The translations under genes were made by a program, and so were the position numbers. Below, piece by piece: positions 5,997-13,766 of a DNA stretch of 21,149 nt. Every line of letters starts with the position of its first letter. The first letter of the stretch is position 1. Source of the stretch: a virus; IMG/VR virus record IMGVR_UViG_3300025131_000508, positions 1 through 21,149 of that record. The stretch is one strand, 5' to 3'. The notes under the pieces are model-generated. The model worked only from the letters and a program-made list of their open reading frames with translations. It did not search any database and had not been told where the DNA came from.

Positions 5997-6105
5997 GCTG
6001 CCTCCGGGGCGCTGAGCGCCGCTCTCGCGCTCTTAACCCCGCTCGGTATGTCCTGGCATGGTAGCGCGCCTGAAAGCGGCTGAGCGAGCCGCGTGCGTCC
6101 TGCAA
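5997..6105 (-). other. Gap between two lysis-region genes
   Basis: There is no gene here. It holds the GGAGG site of the 5996 start and a short hairpin (6076-6092). Confidence 0.5.
6076..6092 (-). terminator. Weak hairpin after the 154-residue gene
   Basis: Read on the minus strand, GCGGCT pairs with AGCCGC over a five-base loop and is followed by TTTC. The stem is only six pairs and the T-run is short. Confidence 0.25.
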
Positions 6106-6570
6106 TCAACCTTCGTCGAACTCGGTGAGCACGCCGATCTCGTCGGCGACCTGCTCGCCGACGCTGATCGCCGTCGCGATACCCGCGAGCACGGGGCCGT
6201 CGGGCACGAGCGGCGTGATCACCGCGAGCAGGCTCTTCGCGAGCCCGAGCGCGGTGCGCAGCACGTCGTCGAGTTCGATCGTGATCTGATCAAGGTACGT
6301 CTGCACGTGCTCGGGGATCTGCCCGACGCGCACGTCGATCCGCGGCGTCGCGTACACGATCGTCGCGCCGTGCCCGTTCCCGTGGAACGCGTACGACTGC
6401 TCGCCGAACCCGGCCGCTTCCATGAGCCCGCCGATCGTGTTCCGCTGGAAGGCGTGCCAGCGCATCGACCCGGCCGGGCCTGCGCCGAGCTTTGGAATGC
6501 CGACGTGGATCGAGCAGGTCTTCAGCGGGATCCGCGGAGGTGCTTTGATCTGAAGAGTAGACGGTGCCAT
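6106..6570 (-). CDS. Unrecognised 154-residue protein in the lysis region
   Basis: No family was recognised. The N-terminal half contains glycine/aromatic stretches (MRWHAFQRNTIGGL; FHGNGHGATIVYATPRIDV). The C-terminal half (about 105-145) has a hydrophobic stretch (ALGLAKSLLAVITPLV, then VLAGIATAISVG) that could form one or two amphipathic or membrane helices. Its position directly after the endolysin suggests a lysis or tail-accessory role. The ATG at 6570 follows the endolysin stop by four bases and has GAGG about nine bases upstream. Confidence 0.75.
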   Translation of the reverse strand: MAPSTLQIKAPPRIPLKTCSIHVGIPKLGAGPAGSMRWHAFQRNTIGGLMEAAGFGEQSYAFHGNGHGATIVYATPRIDVRVGQIPEHVQTYLDQITIELDDVLRTALGLAKSLLAVITPLVPDGPVLAGIATAISVGEQVADEIGVLTEFDEG

Positions 6571-6574
6571 GTAA

Positions 6575-7633
6575 TCAACCCTCGCCGTTCGTGTCGTCGG
6601 TCTTCGGCAGCAGGCCGAGCTTCGTGAGCTTCGCGACGGCCGCTTCGACGTCGTCGACGGCGTCGTCGTACGCCGCGCGCTGCTTCGGCTTCATGAGCGG
6701 GCGCATAGCATCGACGAGCATGAGCAGGGCGAAGAGCGCGAACGCTGCGGCGTACGTGCGGTCGCTGATCACCATGCCCGACGCTTCGACGGCCGCGATC
6801 AGCGTGCCGAGAGTGCCGCCGATCTTGACTCGAAGATGATTACCCGTCGGGCCGGGTGCGGGCGTGTGCGTGGAATCGGTCACGGTCGTTACCTCTCGCG
6901 CGGGCTCGGGCTCGACGACCTGCGGTGCGACGACCGGCTGATTCCAATCGAGCAGCGTGTACGTGAAGCTCGACCCGTAGCGCTTCGCACTTCGTACCAC
7001 GATCGCCCAGAAGGCGCGGTAATCGGCCGAACTCGCGAAGACTTGACACCCGGCCGACCACACGCCGATCAGGTCTTCGCCGTCGACGCCGCCCGCTCGG
7101 TCGCGGTCGTCGCGGTCGAAGGGATCGCGGTCGCTCGCGTGGATGTTCGTGCCGATGTACCCCGACTCGACGGCACCCGTGCGGTCGAGCGTGCCGTCGA
7201 GGTTCCCGTCGCGCCAGTATCGGCCGGGCGTCGCGCCGCGCCACACGAGCGCGTCGTACCCTGGACGGGTGCCGCCGCGGGTGCCGTGCCTCCCGACGAC
7301 GAGCGCGCCGCGGTACTGACCGGGCAGCAGGATCGCCGCGCCTGCGGTGCGTAGCGGGTGCCGAAGGTGGTGCAGGCCCGGCTCGGTCGTGATCGGCCAC
7401 ACGGCCGCGCGCGGCTCGCCCGCGTCGTCGGTCCAGAAGACGAGCAGGAAGTCGTCGAAGCGCCCGGCGACGCGCGAGGGCGAGCGCAGGCCGACGACGT
7501 TGATCGACTCGGGCTCGTCGAAGACGACGAAGCCTGAAGCGGCCATGGCCGACCGCACCCGAGCCGCGAGATCGAGCGCGTCGGGATCGGCCGTGGCCGA
7601 TAGATCGGTCGGCTTCGGCACGACGGCGATCAC
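6575..7633 (-). CDS. Putative endolysin: YkuD-like catalytic domain plus C-terminal membrane segment
   Basis: This 352-residue protein contains NIH (163-165) and WSAGCQVF (192-199). The His and Cys spacing resembles the L,D-transpeptidase (YkuD) catalytic pair, and I recall this form, with INVVGLRS near residue 44 and GSSFTYTLLDW near 220, from phage lysins. It probably cuts or rearranges peptidoglycan peptides. An Asp/Arg-rich insert (168-187) lies between the two motifs. After a Pro/Glu/Thr-rich linker (231-265) comes a domain with a likely membrane helix (AAAFALFALLMLVDAM, 295-310) and a charged tail. This could tether the enzyme or act like a holin. The start is the GTG at 7633, four-base overlap with the preceding stop; the open frame further upstream only shadows that gene. 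Two exact iterated palindromes fall in the N-terminal 32 codons. Confidence 0.8.
   Translation of the reverse strand: MIAVVPKPTDLSATADPDALDLAARVRSAMAASGFVVFDEPESINVVGLRSPSRVAGRFDDFLLVFWTDDAGEPRAAVWPITTEPGLHHLRHPLRTAGAAILLPGQYRGALVVGRHGTRGGTRPGYDALVWRGATPGRYWRDGNLDGTLDRTGAVESGYIGTNIHASDRDPFDRDDRDRAGGVDGEDLIGVWSAGCQVFASSADYRAFWAIVVRSAKRYGSSFTYTLLDWNQPVVAPQVVEPEPAREVTTVTDSTHTPAPGPTGNHLRVKIGGTLGTLIAAVEASGMVISDRTYAAAFALFALLMLVDAMRPLMKPKQRAAYDDAVDDVEAAVAKLTKLGLLPKTDDTNGEG
7540..7551. repeat. Iterated palindrome, exact, in endolysin
   Basis: CGGCCATGGCCG encodes SAMAA near residue 30. Confidence 0.8.
7588..7599. repeat. Iterated palindrome, exact, in endolysin
   Basis: CGGCCGTGGCCG encodes SATAD near residue 14; 48 bases from the previous copy. 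Confidence 0.8.
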
Positions 7634-8091
7634 ACGACTCGCGCGATCACGGGATCGAAGTGCACGTCGATCGTGCCTGCCGTGCCCGGCCCGGTGAGCA
7701 GGGCCGTCGCTTGCGCGTACAGGCGGTCGCCTGCTTCGAGGTTCGGATCGGTGATCGCGAAGTCGTGATTCAGGAAGTCGCCACGGCCGAAGACGAAGCT
7801 GATCGTGCCGATCAGCGTGAAGCCCGAGCCCGTGCGCCACCGATAAAGCTCGACGTCGTTCGAGCCCCCGGTGCCGTCTTTAATTTGATGAATGTGAGCG
7901 CGAGCGATCCGCGTCGCTGCCTCGATCCCGTGGCTTCCGAGCCAGCCCATAGCGGCAGGATCGGGCGTGCCCGGCACGCCCGCGACGGCGATCAGCGGCA
8001 GCACGGGTAGGTCGAAGCTGATCGGGCCGAGCGGCAACTTCACGATCCCGCGCTTCACGCCTCCGGGGAATACTCTGCTCTGAAAGCCCAC
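7630..8091 (-). CDS. Unrecognised 153-residue tail-tip or fibre protein
   Basis: The pattern of short beta strands is typical of a compact beta-sandwich: ELYRWRTGSGFTLIGTISFVFG, then LEAGDRLYAQATALLTG, then TIDVHFDP. It lies between the baseplate/fibre genes and the endolysin, where phages of this type keep receptor-binding or fibre-cap genes. The function is inferred from position only. The GTG start at 8091 follows the previous stop by three bases and has GAGG eight bases upstream. The stop overlaps the endolysin start (GTGA). Confidence 0.75.
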   Translation of the reverse strand: MGFQSRVFPGGVKRGIVKLPLGPISFDLPVLPLIAVAGVPGTPDPAAMGWLGSHGIEAATRIARAHIHQIKDGTGGSNDVELYRWRTGSGFTLIGTISFVFGRGDFLNHDFAITDPNLEAGDRLYAQATALLTGPGTAGTIDVHFDPVIARVV

Positions 8092-8094
8092 GAT

Positions 8095-8901
8095 CTAAGC
8101 CTCGCCCGGCACGGTGCTCTCGCGCCTGCACGGCCCGATCCACACGTCGGGCTTTCGGTATTCGAGCGTCGCGTTCGCGAGCACCGCGCCGTCGTTCACG
8201 CTGCCGACGACGTTGTCGACGCGCATGTACAGCCGGGCATAACCGGCCGTGAGTAGAGCGTCGGTCCACCCGCCGAAGGTGAATAGGTGCCCGTCGACCT
8301 GATCAGGCCCGCCGCCCGCAGGGTCGGCCTCGTTGATCGGGAGATCCCAACCACCGAACGGCGTCGACCCGCCCCCGACCGCGGGCTCGCCCTGCGGCAT
8401 AAGAAAGTGCCACGCTTCGCCGCCCCACGCGTCGGCCGTGCAATGGGTCGCACCGGCACCCGTCGCGGTGATCGCGTCGATCTCCCAATGCCGCCCGTCG
8501 ATCCCGACGACTTTCAGCGTCTCGTTCAGGGGATCGTCGGGATCGATGCTCGGCACGAGAAACGTGCTCAGCGTCACGTCGAGCGCAATCGCCGACCGCA
8601 GCCCTTCGGCGATCTCTTCGGCCGTGGCCGTCGCGTCGGAAACGAAGGTGATCCCGGTGCCGTCGAAGGTGAGCCCGTATGTCTGCAAATTGTCGGGCGT
8701 GAAGGTGAAGCGCGCGGTGCGTACGCCGCTCGTCTCACGAAGGCGCGCGACGAACTTCGTGCTGAGCGCCGAGTTCAGCAGCACGCCGACACCCGCCGAC
8801 GTCGGCGACTTGTCGAAGGCGTACCCTTCCTGCTTCGTCCACACGGGCGCGCGGCCTGCGGCGAGTTCCTGAAGCGCGACTGCGAGATCGTACGCGGGCA
8901 T
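8095..8901 (-). CDS. Unrecognised 268-residue tail protein
   Basis: No family was recognised. The N-terminus (MPAYDLAVALQELAAGRAP) looks helical and could dock to the baseplate. The middle (about 60-150) alternates beta strands and short helices, including TATAEEIAEGLRSAI, similar to small domains of repetitive tail proteins. The C-terminal third is rich in Gly, Trp and Asp (GGSTPFGGWDLP; FTFGGWTDALL) and ends in beta strands, as in receptor-facing domains. It is probably a fibre or tail-tip subunit. The ATG at 8901 has a clear AAGGGG site upstream. An exact iterated palindrome lies at 8619-8630. Confidence 0.75.
   Translation of the reverse strand: MPAYDLAVALQELAAGRAPVWTKQEGYAFDKSPTSAGVGVLLNSALSTKFVARLRETSGVRTARFTFTPDNLQTYGLTFDGTGITFVSDATATAEEIAEGLRSAIALDVTLSTFLVPSIDPDDPLNETLKVVGIDGRHWEIDAITATGAGATHCTADAWGGEAWHFLMPQGEPAVGGGSTPFGGWDLPINEADPAGGGPDQVDGHLFTFGGWTDALLTAGYARLYMRVDNVVGSVNDGAVLANATLEYRKPDVWIGPCRRESTVPGEA
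8619..8630. repeat. Iterated palindrome, exact, in the 268-residue tail gene
   Basis: CGGCCGTGGCCG encodes ATAEE at a strand-helix junction. Confidence 0.8.
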
Positions 8902-8913
8902 AGTTGATTCCCC

Positions 8914-9624
8914 TTATTGGTTCACGAGGTGAGCTTTCGCCCACCCGAGACGCACCGACGAGTTCGGATCGGCACCCGACCACACGGCTTCGACGATCAA
9001 GCCTTCGTCGGTTTGCGTGTTCCATGTGCCCGACGCGCCAGTGACGACGCGGGCGAGCCCTTTGAACTCGGTTTCAATGAAGTATTCAGAGGGTCGTGCG
9101 CCGGGCGCACCCGCGGTCGTGTCGATGGCTTCGCGGTACTTCACGTGCCACCAATCGCCCGTGTTCAGCGCCGCGGCGAGCACGAGAATCGAGCCACGCA
9201 CCGAGCCCCCGCGCCTGAACTGAAGCACGAGATCGGCCGCGCCCGTGCCGTCGACGACGTATATGAAAGCCTCGAACTCGACGAAGGTGTGCGTGCGCGG
9301 GTACGGGTCGACGACGTCGCCGTCGATCGCGTGCTCGACGAGGTTCGTGAGCACGGCCGAGTTCACGAGATCCACGCCGCGGGTGTACACCGAGCGCCCG
9401 AGTCGATCCGTGCGCGGCGCACCGCTCAGGTCGAAGGCTTCGCCGCCGATGATCCAATCGAGCGCGCCGTGCGCTCGACGGAAGAGCCGGTTCGCCCACG
9501 TCGCGGGGATCAGGTCGCCGTACTCGACGCCGTCGGCCTTCACCTGATCGGGGATCGTGTCGCCCGGCCCGACGCCGTCGCCCGTGCCGTCGGTGTTCCA
9601 TCGTGGAAGAGTCGGGATCGTCAT
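8914..9624 (-). CDS. Unrecognised 236-residue tail protein, probable fibre base
   Basis: The N-terminus (MTIPTLPRWNTDGTGDG, then WANRLFRRAHGALDWIIGG) resembles the start of fibre-type proteins that plug into the baseplate. The remainder is beta-rich (HTFVEFEAFIYVVDG; DLVLQFRRGG; GDWWHVKYREAI), compatible with a jelly-roll or carbohydrate-binding fold. It directly follows the DUF2612-like wedge gene, the usual place for the first fibre gene. The start is well supported by GAGGTAAGGC before the ATG at 9624. I cannot say what it binds. Confidence 0.75.
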   Translation of the reverse strand: MTIPTLPRWNTDGTGDGVGPGDTIPDQVKADGVEYGDLIPATWANRLFRRAHGALDWIIGGEAFDLSGAPRTDRLGRSVYTRGVDLVNSAVLTNLVEHAIDGDVVDPYPRTHTFVEFEAFIYVVDGTGAADLVLQFRRGGSVRGSILVLAAALNTGDWWHVKYREAIDTTAGAPGARPSEYFIETEFKGLARVVTGASGTWNTQTDEGLIVEAVWSGADPNSSVRLGWAKAHLVNQ

Positions 9625-9632
9625 GCCTTACC

Positions 9633-10220
9633 TCAGATTGCTCGCGCTATCGCGCCGACGTCGAAGCCGACGACCTTGCCGTTCCCGTCGAAGCCCCACG
9701 CGCCGACCGCTTCGGTGAGCGCGAGCGTCTTCCCGGCCGGGCCTGCGTTATCCATCATGCGCCGAACCCTAGCAGCCCGCACGTCGCTCATGAAGCCCGT
9801 GCGGTACGCCGTGAGCCATTGCCCCGCGGGCAGCATGTTGCGGTGAGTGACGCAGATACTCGGCGACGTTACAAGTTGCCAGATCGCGACCGTCTCGGCG
9901 ATCGTGCCGCTCGTGCGGTTCGCGAGGATCCGAGCTTCAACGAATGTCCTGAAGTCGTCGTCGTTCGAGAGCGTGCCGCGAGGTTCGCCGACGAGTTCGC
10001 CCCACTGATCGAGCGCGTGCCCTTCGGCGAGATCGAGCGTCGTGCCGACGTACATATTCCAAAGGGCGTCTTCGATCCACTGAATCGAATCGACGAGCGC
10101 CTGCACGAGCGCCGACGCGCGGGGCTTCCCGCGAAACTGCGAGAGCATGCGCCCGTACGCGATCGGCGTGTGGTTCGGTACGTGTACCAGCGACGGCCCG
10201 TGCTCGGTCGTGATCGCCAT
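9633..10220 (-). CDS. Baseplate wedge protein, DUF2612-like
   Basis: This 195-residue protein comes after baseplate J, the position of the P2 gpI-type wedge partner. The segment LDLAEGHALDQWGELVGEPRG (residues 62-82, quoted in part), followed by the N-R-x-S-G-T turn near 101-106, is the pattern I recall from DUF2612 proteins. These connect the baseplate J wedge to the fibres. The ATG at 10220 comes directly after the TAA of the J gene with no gap. The ribosome-binding site is weak, so translation is probably coupled. Confidence 0.8.
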   Translation of the reverse strand: MAITTEHGPSLVHVPNHTPIAYGRMLSQFRGKPRASALVQALVDSIQWIEDALWNMYVGTTLDLAEGHALDQWGELVGEPRGTLSNDDDFRTFVEARILANRTSGTIAETVAIWQLVTSPSICVTHRNMLPAGQWLTAYRTGFMSDVRAARVRRMMDNAGPAGKTLALTEAVGAWGFDGNGKVVGFDVGAIARAI

Positions 10221-11417
10221 TTAGAGCACCGTTGACTGCGAGCCGAGTACGACGTGCTCGTACGGCTGCGGCACGACGTCGGCCGCGCTCGGCCCGCCGC
10301 CCGTGTCGAACGTGTAGCTCGCCGACTGAAGGCCCGGCACGTCGCGAAGAGCGCCGTGCAGATTGAACGACCGCAGGGGATCGCCCATGCTCAGCGACGC
10401 GTAGTGCTCAGCGACGATCGCTTCGACGGGCGTGATCAGGTCGCTCAGCGCGAAGCCGGGCTCGGGCACGACCGTCGTAACGTGCGTCGACGAGAGCACC
10501 GCGCCCCACTTCCATTCGATCAGGATGCTCGACACGTCGGCATAATCGACCGTGGCCGATACGTCGGCCCCACCGTCGACCGTGAAGCCCGTCGCCGACG
10601 GCATCGACGCGAAGATCGCCGCCGCGATCTCTTCCTGCTGCGGCACGGTGATCGTGTTCGGCAGCGTGTACACGGCGATGCTTGCGGGCTGCATGTTCAC
10701 GCCGTCGACGACCTGCGGCGTGAGCGTCTGATTCACGAGCACCGCGACGGCGTCGACGAAGCTGATCGCGGCGAGTTCGGCGACGATCGCCTGCGCGGTG
10801 CCGGTGCCTTCGAGCGCGAGCGTCGCGCCGCGGCGAGCCCGCTGCTCGGCAGCAGACTCTCGGCCACGGCCGACGGTCGCGGGCACCGTGTTCGTGATCG
10901 TGTCCCACCCGCTCACGCCCGAGACGATCTTCGTGATCGTGCTCGTGAGCGCGACCGTCGGGCCGGGGAACTCCGCGCGGAAGTTCCCGGTGCCGTTCCC
11001 GCCGCCGTCGAGCAGCACGTCGGCCGTGAGGATCCAGCGCTCGCCCGTCGTCGGATTCTCGGCGACGGCGAAGGCAGGCACGAGCAGGTTCGCGTCGCCC
11101 GTGAGCGTGCCGAGCACCGTCGAGTACGTCGGGGCGAGCGACGGCACGCCGACGAGCCTGAGCGCGTCGGCGAGGTTCACGCCTTCGGCATTGTTCAGGC
11201 TTCGACCGTTGTACACGGCCTGCGCTACTTCCCACACGGCCGCTTCGCGGTCGCCGACAATGTCGACGACCATGCCGAGCAGCGAGTCGGGCGCGGTTCG
11301 GTCGACCGCGGGAAGCCCGCGCTGAGCGAGCCGCGCGTCGAGCGCGTCGAAGATCGCGGTGCGTACATCGACCGCGCGAGGGATCTCGAAGCCGTCGATC
11401 GTGAGTCCCCATGCCAT
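10221..11417 (-). CDS. Baseplate J-like wedge protein
   Basis: This 398-residue protein forms the ring of wedges around the hub in contractile tails. The N-terminal helix region (DSLLGMVVDIVGDREAAVWE, 44-63) is followed by NAEGVNLADALRLVGV (76-91), a signature of the family. The beta domain has GRESAAEQRARR (185-196), matching the usual G-x-E-S/T-x-x-E-x-R-x-R pattern. Its neighbours (gp25-like upstream, DUF2612-like downstream) are the standard partners. GGGAG lies upstream of the ATG at 11417. One exact palindrome (10861-10872) falls here in a different reading frame from most others (encoding GRGR), and one imperfect copy lies at 10547-10558. Confidence 0.92.
   Translation of the reverse strand: MAWGLTIDGFEIPRAVDVRTAIFDALDARLAQRGLPAVDRTAPDSLLGMVVDIVGDREAAVWEVAQAVYNGRSLNNAEGVNLADALRLVGVPSLAPTYSTVLGTLTGDANLLVPAFAVAENPTTGERWILTADVLLDGGGNGTGNFRAEFPGPTVALTSTITKIVSGVSGWDTITNTVPATVGRGRESAAEQRARRGATLALEGTGTAQAIVAELAAISFVDAVAVLVNQTLTPQVVDGVNMQPASIAVYTLPNTITVPQQEEIAAAIFASMPSATGFTVDGGADVSATVDYADVSSILIEWKWGAVLSSTHVTTVVPEPGFALSDLITPVEAIVAEHYASLSMGDPLRSFNLHGALRDVPGLQSASYTFDTGGGPSAADVVPQPYEHVVLGSQSTVL
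10547..10558. repeat. Iterated palindrome, one mismatch, in baseplate J
   Basis: CGACCGTGGCCG encodes SATVD. Confidence 0.5.
10861..10872. repeat. Iterated palindrome, exact, in baseplate J
   Basis: CGGCCACGGCCG is read in a different frame (GRGR) from the usual A-x-A-D. Confidence 0.8.
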
Positions 11418-11421
11418 AGCT

Positions 11422-11829
11422 TCAGACTCCCACGAAGGGCAGCAGGATCAGGTCGATCACCTGATTCCCCGGCCCGGTATCAAGCGGCGCGAAGACGACC
11501 TTCAGCGTACCGGCATCGGTGAGCACGTCGCCCGAGAATGTATACGTGCGCGCGGCCCGGTCGTACACCGAGACGACGTCGGCGACCGTCACGACACCCG
11601 GCACCGCGCGAACTTCTGAAACGAGCCGAGCGCCGATCTCAGCGGGCCGTACGGGCTTCTGAGCAAGCCAGTCGAAGACGGGAATGCCGACGCGGGTGTC
11701 GCGGAACCACTCACCGAGCGCCGTAAGCAGTCGGATCCTCACCCGCTGGCTGATCAGCGTGAGTCGATCGGTGATCGGCCGGTACCCTTCAGCGACGTCG
11801 CCGTCGTCGGTGAGTAGAAAGTCGGTCAT
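11422..11829 (-). CDS. gp25/GPW-like baseplate wedge protein
   Basis: This 135-residue protein has the lysozyme-like gp25 pattern LLTALGEWFRDTRVGIPVFDWL (residues 34-55, with the conserved GEW and G-x-P), which links the wedge to the sheath. A short acidic N-terminus (MTDFLLTDDGD) is usual in this group. The ATG at 11829 overlaps the spike stop (ATGA). Its position just before baseplate J matches nearly all contractile-tail clusters. Confidence 0.88.
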   Translation of the reverse strand: MTDFLLTDDGDVAEGYRPITDRLTLISQRVRIRLLTALGEWFRDTRVGIPVFDWLAQKPVRPAEIGARLVSEVRAVPGVVTVADVVSVYDRAARTYTFSGDVLTDAGTLKVVFAPLDTGPGNQVIDLILLPFVGV

Positions 11830-12491
11830 TCGGCCTTTACCTTATCAGCGGCGACGTCGTTCGAGGTGATAGTCGGGGCGAGCACCGTCGGCACGCCGAC
11901 GTTCGGCGTGCCGATCGGGTGCACGTGGATATCGTACGCCGCTTTCAGAATCCCGAACTGCGTCGCGAGCTTGTCGGCGAGGGCGACGAAGCTCGTCGCG
12001 CCCTGCCCGAGCTTCAGCGAGCCACCCGCGGGCATAGAAACGACCATGGCCGATGCTTCGTACGTGGGCAGATCCGTCGCGCTCTTCGGCCGCGGGCTGA
12101 GCGGCAGGCAGATCGCGTCGGTCGGGTCGAAGCGCCGCTTCGACGCGGGCAAGTTCCCGACGCCGCCGCTGCGGTACCACTCGTCGATCGATCGGCTCGC
12201 GAAGACGAGCAGGCAGGTTTGCCCCTGCTCGATCGGGTGCGTCGTGCCGTACTCGCCGCCGCCGGGGAAGGCGACCGGCACGTTCGCGATCGGCTCGGGC
12301 CGGTACGATTGCCGCTCGCCCGCGTCGTCGACGTACTCGAAGTCGATCGCGATCTGCACCGTCGCCGTGTGCGTCGCCGTGTCGAACTCGCGGATCTGCC
12401 CCGGTAGGCTCGTCTGCATGCGCGCGAGCATTCCCTGAACCACGGCTTCGATCACGTCGAAGAGGGTCGGGTCGGGATTCGCTGCGCTCAC
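11826..12491 (-). CDS. Baseplate spike protein, Gp138-like
   Basis: This 221-residue protein fits the small central-spike type found with Gp138 N-terminal domains: an OB-like beta region after PGQIREFDTATHTATVQIAI (30-49), then GEYGTTHPIEQGQTCLLVF and SIDEWYRSGG (101-110). Near the C-terminus IHVHP places H189 and H191 in an HxH arrangement, a motif known to bind iron at the tip of some phage spikes; that role here is inference. The GTG start overlaps the hub stop (GTGA). It lies between the hub and gp25-like genes, as expected. Confidence 0.85.
   Translation of the reverse strand: MSAANPDPTLFDVIEAVVQGMLARMQTSLPGQIREFDTATHTATVQIAIDFEYVDDAGERQSYRPEPIANVPVAFPGGGEYGTTHPIEQGQTCLLVFASRSIDEWYRSGGVGNLPASKRRFDPTDAICLPLSPRPKSATDLPTYEASAMVVSMPAGGSLKLGQGATSFVALADKLATQFGILKAAYDIHVHPIGTPNVGVPTVLAPTITSNDVAADKVKAE
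12041..12052. repeat. Iterated palindrome, one mismatch, in spike gene
   Basis: CGACCATGGCCG encodes SAMVV. Confidence 0.5.
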
Positions 12492-13303
12492 CGTGCCCTT
12501 CCTTTCACGTTCACGTAGAAGGGCGACGAGTGCCCGCCGCTACCCTCGAAGACGACGTCGTCGGCGACGAAGAGCCCGTTCACGTCGCGCGACTCTACCT
12601 TGAAGACCTTCCCCGGCCGTATCGACGGGGCAATCAGCGCCGTAACCTCGATCCCTTCGTCGGTCGTCTTCGGCGAGCCGATCAAGTTCCCGTCTTCGGC
12701 GCTGAATACGACGGCCTGCTCACCCGTGTCGCCGCCGCGTCGGATCACGTGAAGCGCCTGATCACGCACGAGCCATTCGCGATCGATGCTCGCGACGAAC
12801 TCGTCGAGCCGGGGCCGGGCCGGGCCGACGAGCGCGATCCCGCGAGGGAAGGGCAGGGCGTCGCCGAGATCGGTCTTCCCGCGCGCGAGCCCGAGAGCGT
12901 CGGCGATTGCCCCGAAGACCTGCTGCGCGGTCGTCTCTGTGCGGAAGGACACGTTCAGGCGCGCGAGCCCGAAGGCCCGCCCACCGTCGGCCGCGAGGAT
13001 CGTGAGCACGTGATCGGGTCGGGTCGGCTCGAAGAGCACGCCGCCCTTCACGTTCGGCGACCCGAGAAAAATCTGCCGCGGAACGTCGCCGTCGTACCCG
13101 ACACGCAGGCGCACGACGGCGTCGCGTCTCGTCGCCGCTGCGACCGTCTGCGGGCTCGGGTTGAAGATCCGAAGCTGTAGTTCGTTCGGCGAGCCCGAAC
13201 GCGTGTGGTGCGCCCTGAACTCGACGTCGAGCCCTTCGAGCCGACGGCCGGTGCCACCTTCCGGCCCGACGTCGACGATCACCTTCCGACCGAAGAGTGC
13301 CAC
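12488..13303 (-). CDS. Baseplate hub protein
   Basis: This 271-residue protein lies between the plug and the spike genes. The N-terminal beta barrel (GRRLEGLDVEFRAHHTRSG; ELQLRIFNPS; VVRLRVGYDG) and the middle segment (TETTAQQVFGAIADALGL) resemble the tube-continuing hub proteins of simple myoviruses (gp27/gp44 type, also seen as phage protein D). The C-terminus (VTALIAPSIRPGKVFKVESRD, quoted only in part as a motif) ends with a beta strand and YVNVKG. It would form the trimeric platform under the tube. The GTG at 13303 starts four bases after the plug stop. The family assignment relies on gene order as much as on sequence. Confidence 0.78.
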   Translation of the reverse strand: MALFGRKVIVDVGPEGGTGRRLEGLDVEFRAHHTRSGSPNELQLRIFNPSPQTVAAATRRDAVVRLRVGYDGDVPRQIFLGSPNVKGGVLFEPTRPDHVLTILAADGGRAFGLARLNVSFRTETTAQQVFGAIADALGLARGKTDLGDALPFPRGIALVGPARPRLDEFVASIDREWLVRDQALHVIRRGGDTGEQAVVFSAEDGNLIGSPKTTDEGIEVTALIAPSIRPGKVFKVESRDVNGLFVADDVVFEGSGGHSSPFYVNVKGRAR

Positions 13304-13306
13304 GGC

Positions 13307-13675
13307 TCAGATCGTCACGACGACGAGCGTGCCGGGCTCGTCGTCGTCGTGCAGGGTCGCGAACTCTTCGACCGAGACGAAGATGATCTGCACGCCGTCG
13401 CCGAGATCCTCACGCACGTATGGTTCGTCGCCGAGCACGAAGAGCGCCCCACCCGCGGGCAGGTCGGCCCGCTTCAGGTTCACGTCGGGCACGGCGAGCC
13501 AGCCCGGCGACACTCGACGCCCGAGCGAGATCGGCGTGCCGTCGGCTTCGTACAGATCGAGATACCACGCGTCGAGCCGGTCGAACCACCGAAGGCGCAC
13601 GCGGAACGACCGATCGCCGAGCAGTGCGGTTTGCGTGAACTCGGGCGCGAGCGGAAAAACTGAGAGCTTCTGCAC
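13307..13675 (-). CDS. Baseplate plug protein, DUF6983-like
   Basis: This 122-residue protein begins MQKLSVFPLAPEFTQ from a GTG at 13675, preceded by GGGGGGC as ribosome-binding site. The open frame continues upstream to a TTG at 13726, but that part lies across palindromic regulatory DNA, so I reject it. LRWFDRLDAWYLDLYEADG (residues 28-46) is the characteristic strand pair of the plug family described in Pam3-like tails. The C-terminus is acidic (LHDDDEPG). It is the first gene of the baseplate operon after the conserved control region 13676-13783. Confidence 0.8.
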   Translation of the reverse strand: MQKLSVFPLAPEFTQTALLGDRSFRVRLRWFDRLDAWYLDLYEADGTPISLGRRVSPGWLAVPDVNLKRADLPAGGALFVLGDEPYVREDLGDGVQIIFVSVEEFATLHDDDEPGTLVVVTI

Positions 13676-13697
13676 TGTTACGCCCCCCGTCGGTCGT

Positions 13698-13709
13698 CGG
13701 CCATGGCCG
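13698..13709. repeat. Iterated palindrome, exact, intergenic
   Basis: CGGCCATGGCCG, the downstream copy of the pair before the plug gene, 23 bases upstream of the GTG start. Confidence 0.85.
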
Positions 13710-13725
13710 ATAGTACGCACCCGCA

Positions 13726-13766
13726 AGTATCGGCCATGGCCGTTCCCGCGCTAGTACCTACCGAGT
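13726..13766 (-). promoter_or_regulatory. Conserved 41-bp promoter/operator block, copy B
   Basis: It matches 2477-2517 at 36 of 41 positions, in opposite genomic orientation, and points toward the plug gene. CTAGCG and GATACT are 17 bases apart around the palindrome. Confidence 0.6.
13731..13742. repeat. Iterated palindrome, exact, inside block B
   Basis: CGGCCATGGCCG lies between the two conserved hexamers of the 41-bp block. Confidence 0.85.

Noticed and set aside
7777-7790. A further palindrome copy near TCGCCACGGCCGA
   Set aside because: It has two mismatches in one arm and is within what GC-rich coding sequence gives by chance.
7634-7840. Upstream extension of the endolysin frame to 7840
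   Set aside because: It only shadows the 153-residue gene. The GTG at 7633 has the usual four-base overlap.
13676-13726. Extension of the plug gene to the TTG at 13726
   Set aside because: It would translate across palindromic control DNA. The GTG at 13675 has a GGGGGGC site and gives the family's expected start.
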